From Bacillus nakamurai (GTDB taxonomy: Bacteria; Bacillota; Bacilli; Bacillales; Bacillaceae), in NCBI RefSeq assembly GCF_001584325.1, contig NZ_LSAZ01000042.1:1-64000 (forward strand): a DNA stretch of 64,000 nucleotides, in the 5' to 3' direction. A program made the translations under genes and the position numbers. The first letter of the stretch is position 1, and each line of letters opens with the position of its first letter. Positions 1 to 7,212 of this stretch are shown here, one piece after another. A model generated the notes under the pieces. The model was not told the origin of the DNA. It saw nothing but the letters and a program-made list of their open reading frames with translations, and ran no database searches.

Positions 1-55
1 GTGCTCCACTTGCTTTGTTTTGTAGTTTGTTTTTAACATCATCGTTTTTAGCCAT
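1..55 (-). CDS. RecT-family ssDNA annealing protein, N-terminal fragment (runs off the window)
   Basis: Only the first 18 codons are visible (MAKNDDVKNKLQNKASGA). The ATG at 55 has an AAGGAG ribosome binding site at 66-71 and overlaps the stop of the YqaJ-like gene by 8 nt, so the two are translationally coupled. In the skin element and related phages yqaJ is followed by yqaK, which encodes a RecT single-strand annealing protein. The identity is inferred from that synteny and from the lysine/asparagine-rich start typical of RecT proteins. No catalytic region is visible to confirm it. Confidence 0.55.
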   Translation of the reverse strand, partial: MAKNDDVKNKLQNKASGA

Positions 56-998
56 TGTCTTTTAACTCCTTTACATTGAATCGTCTATGAGTCGATACTT
101 TAGTGAATTTTTCAAAGAGCTCAGGGTGTTCAGCAGCAAACGCTTTTGAGTCAAAACGGTTTGTTGTGACGGTTTTCCAAGTAACAAGAGCTTTTTCAGT
201 ATTTCCTATCTCGTACTCACCGAGCATCCCTTTTAATTTGTTTTCCACTTCTTTCAGCCTTTCTTTTGCTTCCTTCTCCTCAGCCTTGGCTGTTCTGTAT
301 CGCTCAATAAGCTCATTTGCCGCAAGAGGAAGCTCTGTTTCATCCTCGAACCCTACAGGGTACAATTGCGTTAAAAGCTCCGCAGAAGCCTCAGAACCAT
401 CAAACATAGGCGGTATTTCATTCTCGACATGGTTTTTCCAGAAGTCTTGTTCAATTTGAATCAAATAAGCAATGAGTTCTTCGTCTCGCTCAATCTTTTT
501 ATAAACGAATTTGTTTCCGCCGATCAGGACAGCTATCCACCAAGCATTTAACCCGGTGACTGCCATATAATGCTGGCATTGGACCAGATACGCGTCCGGC
601 ACTTCTTCGCCGTCCCATTCACCTTTCAGGTATTCTGATGCTGTTTTGCATTCAAGTCCTGCTCGTTCACCGACTATTAATCTATCAACGTTCGCAAGCA
701 TAAACGGGTAATCAGGATGCTGTAAGATTGCTTTCCGCCGCCGGACCTTTTTGTCAGTCCGCTTTGAAAATTCTCGGGCAACGGTTTCTTCGTGAATATG
801 CCCCCAATATGCCGCCTCACTGGTTATATGCTCCTGGGGTACCTGCCCGAGCTTGTCCAGGTAAACAGACATTGGCGTTTTCCACTTGCTCAGCCCAGCA
901 ATTGCTGCAGCATCGGAACCTCCGATACCCGCACGCCGCGCCTCTAGCCATTGATCCTCTGTCATGTTGTCTGTAGGCATGTAAACTTGTGCAAGCAT
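48..998 (-). CDS. yqaJ: YqaJ-like viral recombinase / exonuclease
   Basis: A 316-residue protein of the YqaJ viral recombinase family, a PD-(D/E)xK nuclease that acts as the 5'-3' exonuclease partner of RecT in phage homologous recombination. The family N-terminus GIGGSDAAAIAG is at about residues 24-35. The nuclease motif is visible as D105 in NVDRL and E116-x-K118 in GLECK. A charged, probably coiled-coil stretch follows near residues 230-260. I chose the ATG at 998 rather than an upstream in-frame codon: it overlaps the previous gene's stop as ATGA and is preceded by AAAGGTGGGG. The length is close to the skin homologue. It sits directly before the recT fragment. Confidence 0.88.
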   Translation of the reverse strand: MLAQVYMPTDNMTEDQWLEARRAGIGGSDAAAIAGLSKWKTPMSVYLDKLGQVPQEHITSEAAYWGHIHEETVAREFSKRTDKKVRRRKAILQHPDYPFMLANVDRLIVGERAGLECKTASEYLKGEWDGEEVPDAYLVQCQHYMAVTGLNAWWIAVLIGGNKFVYKKIERDEELIAYLIQIEQDFWKNHVENEIPPMFDGSEASAELLTQLYPVGFEDETELPLAANELIERYRTAKAEEKEAKERLKEVENKLKGMLGEYEIGNTEKALVTWKTVTTNRFDSKAFAAEHPELFEKFTKVSTHRRFNVKELKDNG

Positions 999-1183
999 CA
1001 GAGCAGCCCCACCTTTCTTTTGTACGCTTCTGCGCCAAGCCGCTGCCATTCTCGGTATGCGTCCATTGACGGGAAGGAAAATACCGGTTTGCCTTTACTG
1101 AACATAATCGAACCGCCGACTTGTCTCAGACGCTTCTGATCATCCGCCCGGTCACTGAAAGATGCTGTTATTCGTTTTGCCAT
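998..1183 (-). CDS. small prophage protein of unknown function (61 aa)
   Basis: A 61-residue basic protein starting MAKRITASFSDRADDQ. The ATG at 1183 follows GGAGG at 1192-1196, and the stop overlaps the yqaJ start by 4 nt, so it is a real member of the early operon. Small proteins of this kind commonly precede yqaJ in Bacillus prophages. I recognise no catalytic motif. Basic and aromatic residues (KGKPVFSF, AYREWQRLG) would suit a nucleic-acid-binding or accessory recombination role, but that is a guess. Confidence 0.7.
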   Translation of the reverse strand: MAKRITASFSDRADDQKRLRQVGGSIMFSKGKPVFSFPSMDAYREWQRLGAEAYKRKVGLL

Positions 1184-1197
1184 GAGTAAAACCTCCA

Positions 1198-1290
1198 TTG
1201 TCTTTTATGAGGCAATTTGGTATAATTAAAAGAACATTTCTTTACCAAAAGACCTTATGAAGTCCACTCTGCCAAGTGGGCTTTTTTATT
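1198..1290 (+). ncRNA. candidate small RNA with its own promoter and terminator
   Basis: On the plus strand TTGTCT (1198-1203) and TATAAT (1221-1226) are separated by exactly 17 nt. About 34 nt further on, a hairpin (GTCCACT paired with AAGTGGGC, 1262-1281) is followed by TTTTTT. A transcript of about 58 nt would run against the early operon. A 14-codon reading frame starts at 1257 without a good ribosome binding site and runs past the terminator, so coding seems unlikely. Alternatively the hairpin may simply stop plus-strand transcription entering the operon. Confidence 0.35.
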
Positions 1291-1483
1291 GCGCTGAATG
1301 AAATTTAAATCCAAGTTGCTCCTTCAAGTAGCGTTCAAGATTGTCTTGTAAAATGACCTCGCCGCTGTCGATTACATAATTATCTGCTGACGTTACTTCA
1401 TCCCCAAAGAAATCCTTTTGCGTTTCCGGCTCAGTCAGCTTGTCGTGCCAGTTGTTCAAGACCATCGGATTTTCAATATTCAT
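1286..1483 (-). CDS. yqaI: YqaI-like prophage protein
   Basis: A 65-residue acidic protein whose sequence closely resembles YqaI of the skin element, especially ENPMVLNNWHDKL near the start and the DYVIDSGEVIL ... LERYLKEQLGF tail. Function is unknown. The ATG at 1483 overlaps the upstream YqaH-like stop as ATGA and has TAGGTG six bases upstream. A GTG three codons earlier is possible but overlaps that ribosome binding site. Gene order YqaH-YqaI-YqaJ matches skin. Confidence 0.75.
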   Translation of the reverse strand: MNIENPMVLNNWHDKLTEPETQKDFFGDEVTSADNYVIDSGEVILQDNLERYLKEQLGFKFHSAQ

Positions 1484-1737
1484 CGCGAACACCTACTCAC
1501 AACACTCAGGTGAATGCCGCGGGCTGCCATATTTAAAACGGTTTGATGTAAGCGCCCTTTATTCGCCAGCCGATTAATATCCTCTGTAATAACCTTGATG
1601 CTCCCTGCAAGACTGATAGCTTCTTCGTAATCGCCATCCCGTAACGCCTCCGAAAGCATGATAGAGAGCTCTTCCGCCGACTCGATTTTTCTTTTTGCTG
1701 AATCTGCATCCGATTTAAGAAACTGATTGATTTTCAT
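1480..1737 (-). CDS. yqaH: YqaH-like prophage protein, possible replication-initiation modulator
   Basis: 85 residues from the ATG at 1737 ([17 protein letters not shown]), the same length as YqaH of the skin element. In B. subtilis YqaH binds DnaA and interferes with replication initiation. That role is from the literature and is transferred here by position and length rather than by any motif I can read. The protein is mostly helical, with an [14 protein letters not shown] segment. The start overlaps the upstream gene's stop by 4 nt. A longer in-frame reading from 1806 lies inside the upstream gene and lacks a good start signal. Confidence 0.6.
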   Translation of the reverse strand: MKINQFLKSDADSAKRKIESAEELSIMLSEALRDGDYEEAISLAGSIKVITEDINRLANKGRLHQTVLNMAARGIHLSVVSRCSR

Positions 1738-2306
1738 ACCAACAATGCCTGCCTTTCCTCTGTTTTTGCCATCGCAACCTGACTCACTAGCGCTTTCCGG
1801 GTCCATCTTTCGGCCAGCTCTTTCATATTCAGACCATGACTGCGGGCCAGCGAATATATCAGCGTTTTGTTGGCCGGTATCAGATCAAAAATCTGTTTAA
1901 TATCGGCCATTGGCAGTTCTTCCGTCTGTCTGCTCGGTCTATCGTTTGCCAGCCAGCGCGCTAAATGCTTTGTTGCTTGCAATGCTTCTTCAAGCTGGTG
2001 AATCATGTTGATTACCGCTGCGCTTGCGCTCTCGTTAAGAGCTGGGTCTATCGGAGCCGCCGTTGTCGGGTGCAGCCGAAAAAGGTAATGTACGAGATCA
2101 ATATGTTCATAGGCCTCGCACGCCTCAAACCATCTGATGCATAATTCGGGGGTAAGCTTACTAAAACCATTTTCAACATCGGAAACGTAACGTTGATCCT
2201 TCCCGCCTATCAAACTACCGATCTGATATTGTGTAAGTCCGGCCGCTTTACGAACACAGCGCATGATCTTCGGTAAATTCCGCAAGTTGTACGGATTGTT
2301 CTCCAT
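1734..2306 (-). CDS. HTH-containing early prophage protein (YqaG position)
   Basis: 190 residues. An XRE/Cro-type helix-turn-helix is readable at about residues 14-55 ([15 protein letters not shown] ... VSDVENG). A middle region follows, then a C-terminal part with a second HTH-like stretch ([20 protein letters not shown]). The ATG at 2306 follows AGGAGG. It occupies the place of yqaG in the skin element, upstream of YqaH- and YqaI-like genes. A role in regulation or replication of the prophage is likely, but nothing in the sequence distinguishes the two. Confidence 0.7.
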   Translation of the reverse strand: MENNPYNLRNLPKIMRCVRKAAGLTQYQIGSLIGGKDQRYVSDVENGFSKLTPELCIRWFEACEAYEHIDLVHYLFRLHPTTAAPIDPALNESASAAVINMIHQLEEALQATKHLARWLANDRPSRQTEELPMADIKQIFDLIPANKTLIYSLARSHGLNMKELAERWTRKALVSQVAMAKTEERQALLV

Positions 2307-2454
2307 ATGTTTGCCTCCTGATATATTCAGCTGATTGCTGTTAAAATTTAATTAGGGTCAAAAGTTTTATTGGATTGGCTTATGATTTTTCGAATATTCA
2401 ACCTCATAGGGCTCCAAATTTCGCTTTGTGGCCACAATAAAACAAATATTTGCT

Positions 2455-2646
2455 CTATAAAGCCTCTTTCATGATTGCTTGTTCTTGAGCTTCGATCCAT
2501 GCATCGATGTTATGCTTGGTAAAGAAAATGCGATTCCGCACTCGGAAATGTGGGATTTGTTTTTCTCTAACCATCGTGTAAATTGTGTCATGGTGAACGC
2601 CAAGGTAATCAGCTGTTTCCTGCACAGTCAATGTGTTGCGTGTCAT
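2455..2646 (-). CDS. small HTH DNA-binding protein, excisionase-like
   Basis: 63 residues with the classic helix-turn-helix-17 / excisionase signature: LTVQETADYLGVHHDTIYTM, then a wing ending RVRNRIFF and a helical tail. The ATG at 2646 follows an AGGAGGTCC ribosome binding site. Proteins of this type act as excisionases or as early regulators. The integrase is more than 3 kb away on the other strand, so an Xis role is possible but unproven. It lies just downstream of the Cro-like gene and presumably is cotranscribed from the 2930-2959 promoter. Confidence 0.75.
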   Translation of the reverse strand: MTRNTLTVQETADYLGVHHDTIYTMVREKQIPHFRVRNRIFFTKHNIDAWIEAQEQAIMKEAL

Positions 2647-2657
2647 ACTTGGACCTC

Positions 2658-2885
2658 CTAAGCAGTATGTTCTTTACTCGTTTCGTGTAACTTTTCATCA
2701 AAAAAAAGCTCATTGACATCTTCATTCAGCAACTCGGATATTTGATGTGCTTTTTCAAGACTTGGCTTTGTACGCCCCATTTCTATATTCGCATAACCGC
2801 TTGCGGATCTATAACCAAGCTTTTTGGCCATAAAGGTTTGGGTCTTTCCTTGAGAAATTCTAGTCGCCCGTAATTTTTCTAACAC
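2658..2885 (-). CDS. Cro-like XRE-family regulator (YqaF-like)
   Basis: 75 residues with a complete XRE helix-turn-helix (residues about 5-58: RISQGKTQTFMAKKLGYRSASGYANIEMGR). It starts with GTG at 2885 behind AAGGTGGTGA. It is divergent from the SknR-like repressor with 163 bp between the two starts, the layout of a lysis-lysogeny switch. Size and position match YqaF of the skin element. The inferred role is to counter the repressor and set early expression. Confidence 0.8.
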   Translation of the reverse strand: MLEKLRATRISQGKTQTFMAKKLGYRSASGYANIEMGRTKPSLEKAHQISELLNEDVNELFFDEKLHETSKEHTA

Positions 2886-2910
2886 TATTAACTCACCACC
2901 TTACTCTTTT

Positions 2911-3024
2911 TGTGTAACTCATTAAACACATAATAATATACACGATAAGGGTAAGTCAACATATTTTTATTCTTTTTGTGTAAGTAATTATCTATTGTGT
3001 GTAAACCATGTTAAAATTTACACA
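2911..3024. promoter_or_regulatory. prophage switch operators (TGTGTAA / TTACACA sites)
   Basis: TGTGTAA occurs at 2911-2917, 2977-2983 and 2998-3004, and its complement TTACACA at 3018-3024. The last two form a perfect 8-bp inverted repeat (TGTGTAAA ... TTTACACA) with an 11-bp spacer. The first is half of an imperfect 20-bp palindrome. These sites flank and overlap the divergent promoters of the two XRE regulators, so they are the likely operators. Confidence 0.6.
2930..2959 (-). promoter_or_regulatory. early (lytic) promoter of the prophage minus-strand operon
   Basis: Minus-strand TTGACT (2954-2959) and TATTAT (2930-2935) are separated by 18 bp, a good SigA promoter for the Cro-like gene and the genes downstream. 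A TGTGTAA operator lies just downstream at the transcription start region. Confidence 0.55.
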
Positions 3025-3048
3025 CCAAATGAAAAAAGGTGTATAATA

Positions 3049-3417
3049 ATGGATAATATAACAGGAAAAATTCTAACTGAATTAAGAGAAAAAAAAGGTT
3101 GGAGCAAATCTTTCGTCGCAAAAAAATTGGGCATTAAAACAATGTCTACATATGCGAATTGGGAGTACGGCTTAAGGAAACCGGATGGCGAGATGCTCGT
3201 GAGAATTGCAAACTTGTATGGTGTAACAACTGATTATCTCCTAACTGGTAAAGAACCTAATGCTTTTAATAATGACCTTTTTGACGATCCTGATTTACAA
3301 CTCGCCTTTAGAGAAGCACGTGATTTCTCAGAAGAAAGTCAAAAACAAGCAATTGACTTTATTAAGTATCTCAAAGAGAAAGAAGAACGCGAAGGACGAA
3401 ATCCTAAAAAGAAATAA
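3049..3417 (+). CDS. SknR-like XRE-family phage repressor
   Basis: 122 residues from the ATG at 3049, preceded by AAAGGTG seven bases upstream. An in-frame ATG at 2995 lies inside the operator region and is unlikely. The N-terminal XRE helix-turn-helix spans about residues 6-61 (LREKKGWSKSFVAKKLGI ... GVTTDYLLTG). A helical C-terminal half rich in Lys/Glu (FSEESQKQAIDFIKYLKEKEE) is typical of the B. subtilis SknR/ImmR class. With the ImmA-type peptidase at 5269 it probably forms a repressor/anti-repressor protease pair, as in ICEBs1. Confidence 0.82.
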   Translation: MDNITGKILTELREKKGWSKSFVAKKLGIKTMSTYANWEYGLRKPDGEMLVRIANLYGVTTDYLLTGKEPNAFNNDLFDDPDLQLAFREARDFSEESQKQAIDFIKYLKEKEEREGRNPKKK

Positions 3418-3480
3418 TATCCCGGAGTATGACATTATTATTTAATACTGTTATTACGTTAAATTCTGTTTACTAATAAG

Positions 3481-3624
3481 ATCAGAATTCTCTTCCGGAT
3501 TAGTCCAGAATTCTCTTCTGGAAAGGTAATATTTACAAGCCCCTAACCCCTTATAAAACAAGAGGTCCAACATTTATTCTCATCCGGATTCCCTTCCGAA
3601 CTGGATCGGAATTCTCTTCGGAAT
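3481..3624. repeat. four copies of a 20-bp box arranged as two pairs
   Basis: The boxes are at 3481-3500, 3503-3522, 3582-3601 and 3605-3624, with shared core GAATTCTCTTC (third copy GGATTCCCTTC) flanked by ATC/GTC and GGA/GAA. Within each pair the offset is 22-23 bp, two helical turns. Individual boxes are partly palindromic: the second reads CCAGAA-TTCTC-TTCTGG. They fill the 296-bp gap between the repressor and the nuclease, which holds no gene. They could be regulator-binding iterons. No T-tract follows any box. Confidence 0.6.
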
Positions 3625-3713
3625 AAAAACTTGAAAAATTTTGATTAAAAGTCAAAAAAATAACTAACCGATATTATATCTAGAAGACATTTCAATAAAA
3701 AGGGGAAATTATT

Positions 3714-4700
3714 TTGAAAAAATGGTTGTTATGTATCGGTGCTTTATCTTTGAGTTTTTCTTTAGCAGCATGCGGGTCTGATTCAGCTTCAACTGATAAA
3801 ACAGACTCGGATAGCAAAAAGACAACACAGCAAGAGGACAAGGGTAAACAAGAGAAAAAGACGGATCAAAAAACAGAGATAGAAAAGCAATCAAATGACA
3901 AAAGTGCTGATAGCAACAAAGAAGAGTCAATAAAATCCTCAGCTAAAGAGACATCTGATAAGAAAAAGCTGGTCGATGTAACACTAAACAAAACAGTTGA
4001 TGGGGATACAATCAAAGTCAACTATAAGGGCGAAGTTAAAACTGTTCGCTATTTGCTCGTTGATACTCCTGAAACTAAAAAACCAAATTCTTGTGTCCAA
4101 CCATACGGAGAAGATGCTTCTGCACGAAATAAACAGCTGGTGAACAGTGGTAAGCTACAATTAGAGTTTGATATAGGTGACCGCACTGATAAGTATGGAA
4201 GAATGCTAGCTTACGTTTTTGTTGATGGAAAATCAGTACAAGAAACATTACTTAAAGAAGGATTAGCTCGAGTTGCTTATGTATATGAGCCAAACACGAA
4301 GTATTTAGGTACTTATGAAAAAGATCAGGAAGCTGCCAAAAACAAGGACTTGAAAATTTGGAGTAAGAATGGCTATGCAACTGATAAAGGATTTAATGGT
4401 TGTGTAACTAAACCTAAAAAATCAGCAACTGCTTCTAAACCTGTTGAAAAATCGGTTACAACTCATAAATCGACTACTACACACAAATCAAGCTCAAACA
4501 GTTCAAATTCATCAGGAAGCAGTTCATCAGCAAGTAGCTCTTCTAATTCTGCACAAACTTCCCCCTCTACTGGTGGAACAGAGTACTTTGCAAACTGCAC
4601 AGAATTAAGAAAGAAATATCCTCATGGTGTTCCGAGTTCTCACCCGGCTTACCAATCAAAAATGGACCGTGATCATGACAATTTTGCATGTGAGCGATGA
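3714..4700 (+). CDS. lipoprotein thermonuclease with C-terminal Excalibur domain (YokF/YncB-like)
   Basis: 328 residues from a TTG start behind AAAAGGGGAA. A lipoprotein signal (LAAC, Cys20) is followed by a Lys/Glu/Asp-rich tether to about residue 85. A staphylococcal-nuclease domain spans about 86-225, with the active-site pattern DGDTIKV, VRYLLVDTPET and DKYGRMLAYV (Asp, Arg, Asp-Thr-x-Glu and Arg ligands all present). A Ser/Thr-rich linker leads to an Excalibur calcium-binding domain with DRDHDNFACE near the end. Expected role: calcium-dependent extracellular nuclease anchored to the membrane. The arrangement resembles YokF of SPbeta and YncB. The next gene resembles YokE, so this is probably a lysogenic-conversion cassette. 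Confidence 0.88.
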   Translation: MKKWLLCIGALSLSFSLAACGSDSASTDKTDSDSKKTTQQEDKGKQEKKTDQKTEIEKQSNDKSADSNKEESIKSSAKETSDKKKLVDVTLNKTVDGDTIKVNYKGEVKTVRYLLVDTPETKKPNSCVQPYGEDASARNKQLVNSGKLQLEFDIGDRTDKYGRMLAYVFVDGKSVQETLLKEGLARVAYVYEPNTKYLGTYEKDQEAAKNKDLKIWSKNGYATDKGFNGCVTKPKKSATASKPVEKSVTTHKSTTTHKSSSNSSNSSGSSSSASSSSNSAQTSPSTGGTEYFANCTELRKKYPHGVPSSHPAYQSKMDRDHDNFACER

Positions 4701-4716
4701 TTAGAGGAGATTAGTG

Positions 4717-5199
4717 ATGGCACAAAAATTTCAAAAACTAAATTATAAATATGGTACCATAGAATATCCAATATTCCTTAAAGAGCTTGAATCTATTATT
4801 CAAGAATTCCCTAAATCAGAAAGAAAGTTTTACGAATATGCTATTAAAGCTTTAAAAAAAGAAGTTGGGAAAAAGGAAAAGATTTTACATATAACTTCTG
4901 CTGATCCAAAGTTGACTAAATTTGGTTTTATGGTTATCACTGAAAAGAAACTTTTATTTGTCACTATGAAAGGCGGTATTTTCGGCGGTGCCGATACTGA
5001 AGCTGTTGAATTTAAAAGTATCAAAGAAGTTGACTTTGATATTGCTTCAAGTCCATTTGGAACTGCTACAATGCAATTGGGAATCCTGCATTTAAAAATT
5101 AAAGGTAAGCTTGGAATGAGTAGCAAACGCACCATTAGAAATATTGATGAACATTCACTTGATAGAATAGTATCTATTCTAAGAGACAAAATAAAATAA
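4717..5199 (+). CDS. YokE-like PH-domain protein
   Basis: 160 residues from the ATG at 4717. An overlapping GTG at 4714 is also possible, and AGAGGAGA lies at 4703-4710. The central part (KEKILHITSAD ... KKLLFVTMKGG ... DFDIASSPFGTATMQLGILHLKIKG) has the strand pattern of bacterial PH domains of the YokE type. No membrane segment or catalytic motif is visible. It starts 16 bp after the nuclease stop and shares its terminator, so the two are one operon. In SPbeta yokE and yokF are also neighbours. Function unknown. Confidence 0.68.
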   Translation: MAQKFQKLNYKYGTIEYPIFLKELESIIQEFPKSERKFYEYAIKALKKEVGKKEKILHITSADPKLTKFGFMVITEKKLLFVTMKGGIFGGADTEAVEFKSIKEVDFDIASSPFGTATMQLGILHLKIKGKLGMSSKRTIRNIDEHSLDRIVSILRDKIK

Positions 5200-5222
5200 A
5201 AAGCCCGGTTTGGGCTTTTCTT
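5198..5222 (+). terminator. Rho-independent terminator after the nuclease operon
   Basis: AAAAGCCC-ggttt-GGGCTTTT hairpin with a T-rich tail immediately after the stop codon of the PH-domain gene. Confidence 0.8.
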
Positions 5223-5268
5223 TCACACCAAAAACAGAACATACATTCCCTCCATGGTGGTGTTTTTA

Positions 5269-5808
5269 ATGTCAATCCAGTTATCATATCTCGAAGAAGA
5301 AGTAAAAAAAATCTATCACAAATTAAATATTGAAACTCCTGAAGATATTGATTTAGAAAGGATTGCCGCGGCATTTCGTATTTGGATACATTATGAGCAA
5401 AGAGAAAGCTGCATGTTTCAAATCAACGGTGAGTATAGCGTCGTCCTTGATGCTCGTGCCTCTCCAAAAGAACAGTGGCAAGACTTTGTTCATGAGCTAT
5501 GCCATGTCTTAAAACATACTGGAAACCAATTTCACATGAATAGAATGTTCAGGCAGCTTCAGGAATACCAGGCGAACAGTTTCATGTATCACTTCTGCGT
5601 ACCAACGTTCATGCTCCAAAAAATGCAGCTACCCCGTCTTAAATCAGAGGCCATTAAATTAATAGGAGATACATTTAATGTGACATATTCCTTGGCCGCT
5701 AAACGGCTAGAAATGTATGAGAGAAAAAAATTTTCAAATAAAATCTATTCAATGAGGTGTAAAACATGGGCCATTGGATGCCAAGAGGTAAAAAGTCTTT
5801 TTTATTAG
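5269..5808 (+). CDS. ImmA/IrrE-family zinc metallopeptidase
   Basis: 179 residues. The zinc-binding HELCH motif is at residues 75-79 within FVHELCHVLKH, with a downstream Glu in LQEYQANSF as the likely third ligand. This is the ImmA/IrrE (COG2856) peptidase family, which in ICEBs1 cleaves the immunity repressor to trigger excision. The ATG at 5269 has GGTGGTG six bases upstream and is preferred over the ATG at 5254. It lies between the nuclease operon and the integrase, overlapping the integrase start by about 40 nt. Likely substrate: the SknR-like repressor (inference). Confidence 0.85.
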   Translation: MSIQLSYLEEEVKKIYHKLNIETPEDIDLERIAAAFRIWIHYEQRESCMFQINGEYSVVLDARASPKEQWQDFVHELCHVLKHTGNQFHMNRMFRQLQEYQANSFMYHFCVPTFMLQKMQLPRLKSEAIKLIGDTFNVTYSLAAKRLEMYERKKFSNKIYSMRCKTWAIGCQEVKSLFY

Positions 5809-6977
5809 TAGTTGAGAATGGATACAATACAAAAGGGAAACGCGACAGAAAGACTAAGACTGTAAAAATCGAAGACCCAAAGATTCTAAACAGCACAAGG
5901 AAAAGAGAAAAATATTTAAATCAGCAGCTTCTTATGTTTGAAATGGAAGTCACTTCAGGAGAATACATATCACCTGAAAAATCAACCTTTGAATCCTTTG
6001 CAAATGAATATAAAGACCGGATCTTGTATAAAAAATTCGCGCACCGAACATCTGAAATGCATGAAAGCCATATAAAAAACTATATTGTGCCCTCAATAGG
6101 TCACAGAAGATTGGATCAAATTAAAACAATGCATATTGTTGATTTTATGGATTCCCTAGAAAAAGACGGGATTCGAAAAGACGGCAAAGCAGGAGGTTTA
6201 TCAAGTTCAACCAGATACGATATATTCAAAGTTTTGAAAGCGATGTTTAAAGTTGCTGTTAAGCAATGGAAACTCATTAAATCAGATCCAACAGAAGATT
6301 TAGATCCTCCTGCTGTAGAAACCAAAGAAATGCAATTTTATGATTCAGAAGCAGCTAAGGAGTGCATTGAGGCTCTATATCAGATTGATATAATGTGGAG
6401 ATTGTATTTTTTAGGCGCAATGATTGGCGGTCTAAGAAGAGCAGAAGGATTAGCCTTTGAATGGCACTTAGATGTTGATTGGGATGCAGGAGGTTTTTAT
6501 GTAAATCGTTCAATTCCAAAAACAATTGATGGAAAACCACTTATCAAAGATCCTAAATCAAAAAAATCCAAGCGCTTTGTAAAGATGCCTGATTGGTATA
6601 TGGATGAGCTTGAGAAGTATTATAGAATGTGGAAAAAAGAGAAACTGAGATTAGGTGATGCTTGGGAAGGTGGAGAACATCAATACATTTTCCATAGTGG
6701 GAAAGGAAAGCCCTATTATTACACAACCCCCACTGCAAAATGGTCCAAGTTCACCAAAAAGTATGGACTGAAAAAAATACGACTACATGAGTTGCGTCAC
6801 ACAATGGTTACTTTATTAATTGAAGCCGGCGCAAATTATAGAGCGATTCAAGAACGAGTCGGTCACGCCAGTTATCGAACTACATTCGATAGATATGGCC
6901 ATGTAACAAAAAAATTAGCTGATGAGACAGCTGAACTTTTCAACAATTTTGACCCTAAAAAGAGATACGGCCAATAA
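5766..6977 (+). CDS. int: tyrosine recombinase phage integrase
   Basis: 403 residues. An N-terminal arm-binding region (about 1-65) and SAM-like core-binding domain (about 68-180) precede the catalytic domain. The catalytic residues are readable: Arg224 (GGLRRAEG), His341-x-x-Arg344 (HELRH), His367 (GHASYRTT) and the nucleophile Tyr377 (DRYGHV). Start ATG at 5766 with GAGGTG upstream. It ends 113 bp from the 3' end of tRNA-Val, the usual arrangement for integration into a tRNA gene. The enzyme would catalyse insertion and excision of the element to the left. Confidence 0.93.
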   Translation: MGHWMPRGKKSFLLVVENGYNTKGKRDRKTKTVKIEDPKILNSTRKREKYLNQQLLMFEMEVTSGEYISPEKSTFESFANEYKDRILYKKFAHRTSEMHESHIKNYIVPSIGHRRLDQIKTMHIVDFMDSLEKDGIRKDGKAGGLSSSTRYDIFKVLKAMFKVAVKQWKLIKSDPTEDLDPPAVETKEMQFYDSEAAKECIEALYQIDIMWRLYFLGAMIGGLRRAEGLAFEWHLDVDWDAGGFYVNRSIPKTIDGKPLIKDPKSKKSKRFVKMPDWYMDELEKYYRMWKKEKLRLGDAWEGGEHQYIFHSGKGKPYYYTTPTAKWSKFTKKYGLKKIRLHELRHTMVTLLIEAGANYRAIQERVGHASYRTTFDRYGHVTKKLADETAELFNNFDPKKRYGQ

Positions 6978-6999
6978 ATTTCGAGCCGAAAAATCAAGT

Positions 7000-7026
7000 T
7001 CGCCAACAGTTTGCCAACAACTTGCG
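7000..7026. repeat. short direct repeats beside the integrase, possible arm sites
   Basis: GCCAACA is repeated twice (in CGCCAACAG and TGCCAACAA) 11 bp apart, between the integrase stop and the tRNA. Short direct repeats here are typical of integrase arm-type binding sites near attR, but these are only two copies. Confidence 0.35.
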
Positions 7027-7058
7027 AATTTGATAAACCGGCTTTATTAAAGGGAAGT

Positions 7059-7087
7059 AAAAAACCCTTGCTACGCAAGGGTTTTGG
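7059..7087 (-). terminator. terminator of the tRNA-Val transcript
   Basis: Minus-strand AAACCCTTGC-gta-GCAAGGGTTTTTT hairpin with a T tract, directly downstream of the tRNA 3' end. Confidence 0.8.
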
Positions 7088-7090
7088 CTA

Positions 7091-7163
7091 TGATTCCGAC
7101 TGGGCTCGAACCAGCGACCTCTACCCTGTCAAGGTAGCGCTCTCCCAGCTGAGCTACGGAATC
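7091..7163 (-). tRNA. tRNA-Val (anticodon GAC)
   Basis: A full 73-nt cloverleaf can be folded: acceptor GATTCCG/CGGAATC, D-arm GCTC/GAGC, anticodon stem CTACC/GGTAG with loop TTGACAG (anticodon GAC, valine), and T-arm GCTGG-TTCGAGC-CCAGT. CCA is not encoded after the discriminator A. The prophage integrase lies just beyond its 3' end, so the 3' half is the probable attachment site. Confidence 0.95.
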
Positions 7164-7212
7164 ATGATATGTATGTGTTGCTGGGTATGTTGTTGTCTCT
7201 CTGACATTTATA

